Shown in pieces: positions 30,353 through 30,430 of a DNA stretch of 30,430 nt. The translations under genes were made by a program, and so were the position numbers. The stretch covers positions 2,037 to 32,466 of the IMG/VR virus record IMGVR_UViG_3300029319_000253. One strand, written 5' to 3'. This DNA comes from a virus. The notes under the pieces were generated by a model. That model made no database searches, was not told where the DNA came from, and saw only the letters and a program-made list of their open reading frames with translations. Position 1 is the first letter of the stretch. The number at the start of each line of letters is the position of its first letter.

Positions 30353-30360
30353 GATAAATA
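30353..30360 (+). promoter_or_regulatory. T4-type late promoter (GATAAATA), divergent
   Basis: An exact NATAAATA element 51 nt before the ATG at 30412. It lies 4 bases from the -35 box of the leftward sigma70 promoter, giving a compact early/late divergent control region. Confidence 0.6.
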
Positions 30361-30411
30361 ATAAGAACCGATAGATATCGGAGACACGGTATATACCACT
30401 AGAGGAGCCAC

Positions 30412-30430
30412 ATGGCATCAAATATTAAGT
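30412..30430 (+). CDS. Start of a gene that continues beyond the right edge
   Basis: ATG GCA TCA AAT ATT AAG, preceded by the ribosome site AGAGGAG 5 nt upstream and by a late promoter at 30353. Only six codons are visible (M-A-S-N-I-K), too few to name it. It is most likely another late structural gene. Confidence 0.6.

Noticed and set aside
1-30430. CRISPR arrays, insertion sequences, integrase or attachment sites
   Set aside because: No short regularly spaced repeats, transposase motifs or integrase motifs were seen. The repeats present are in-frame parts of fibre and tail genes.

Overview
The window is part of the late structural region of a T4-like contractile-tailed phage that infects cyanobacteria (a cyanomyovirus). 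The evidence is a recognisable T4 head-completion nuclease (gp4), a run of baseplate-hub genes (gp48/54-like, gp26, gp51-like, gp27, gp5), T4-type late promoters (NATAAATA / CTAAATA) in front of several transcription units, very large fibre genes, and a CP12-like gene, which is a cyanobacterial Calvin-cycle regulator. The DNA is visibly AT-rich (mid-30s % GC by eye). I cannot tell a Prochlorococcus host from a Synechococcus host.

Layout. (1) 1-1608, minus strand: gp4 nuclease, a protein with a YYD-FP / DGF-G-N-HYL motif (perhaps gp2-like), a 95-aa unknown, and the start of a probable structural gene that runs off the left edge. (2) 1647-11520, plus strand: tail-tube cap/initiator, gp26 and gp51-like assembly proteins, two large lumen or tape-measure candidates, gp27 hub, the CP12-like gene, gp5 hub without its lysozyme, a separate beta-helical spike, and a spike-tip or fibre-like protein. 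Most genes are joined by TAATG stop/start overlaps. (3) 11557-11849: a 78-aa unknown and a tRNA-Gly(UCC). (4) 11913-25678: a 2565-aa fibre/adhesin ending in an S74-type chaperone, a polyglycine adhesin-like protein, a 1364-aa fibre with a 155-aa partner, and a tail-fibre assembly chaperone. (5) 25699-28314: a conserved-looking phage protein, two 2-oxoglutarate/Fe(II) oxygenases, and two unknowns. (6) 30312-28270, minus strand: a three-gene unit (small protein, Asp/Asn-hydroxylase-like oxygenase, flavin-dependent halogenase) behind a near-consensus host sigma70 promoter. (7) From 30353, a divergent late promoter and the first codons of another gene.

The most notable new signal is at the gp26/gp51 junction. 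A U_UUU_UUC slippery heptamer two codons before the gp26 stop is followed, after 7 nt, by a 9-bp hairpin, and the -1 frame runs straight into the gp51-like gene. This is the layout of the G/GT tail-chaperone frameshift of other long-tailed phages, and it lies just upstream of the two tape-measure candidates. Other notable points are the CP12-like gene inside the baseplate-hub operon, the oxygenase/halogenase island next to the fibre genes with apparently different expression timing on the two strands, and face-to-face late promoters at 1606-1642.
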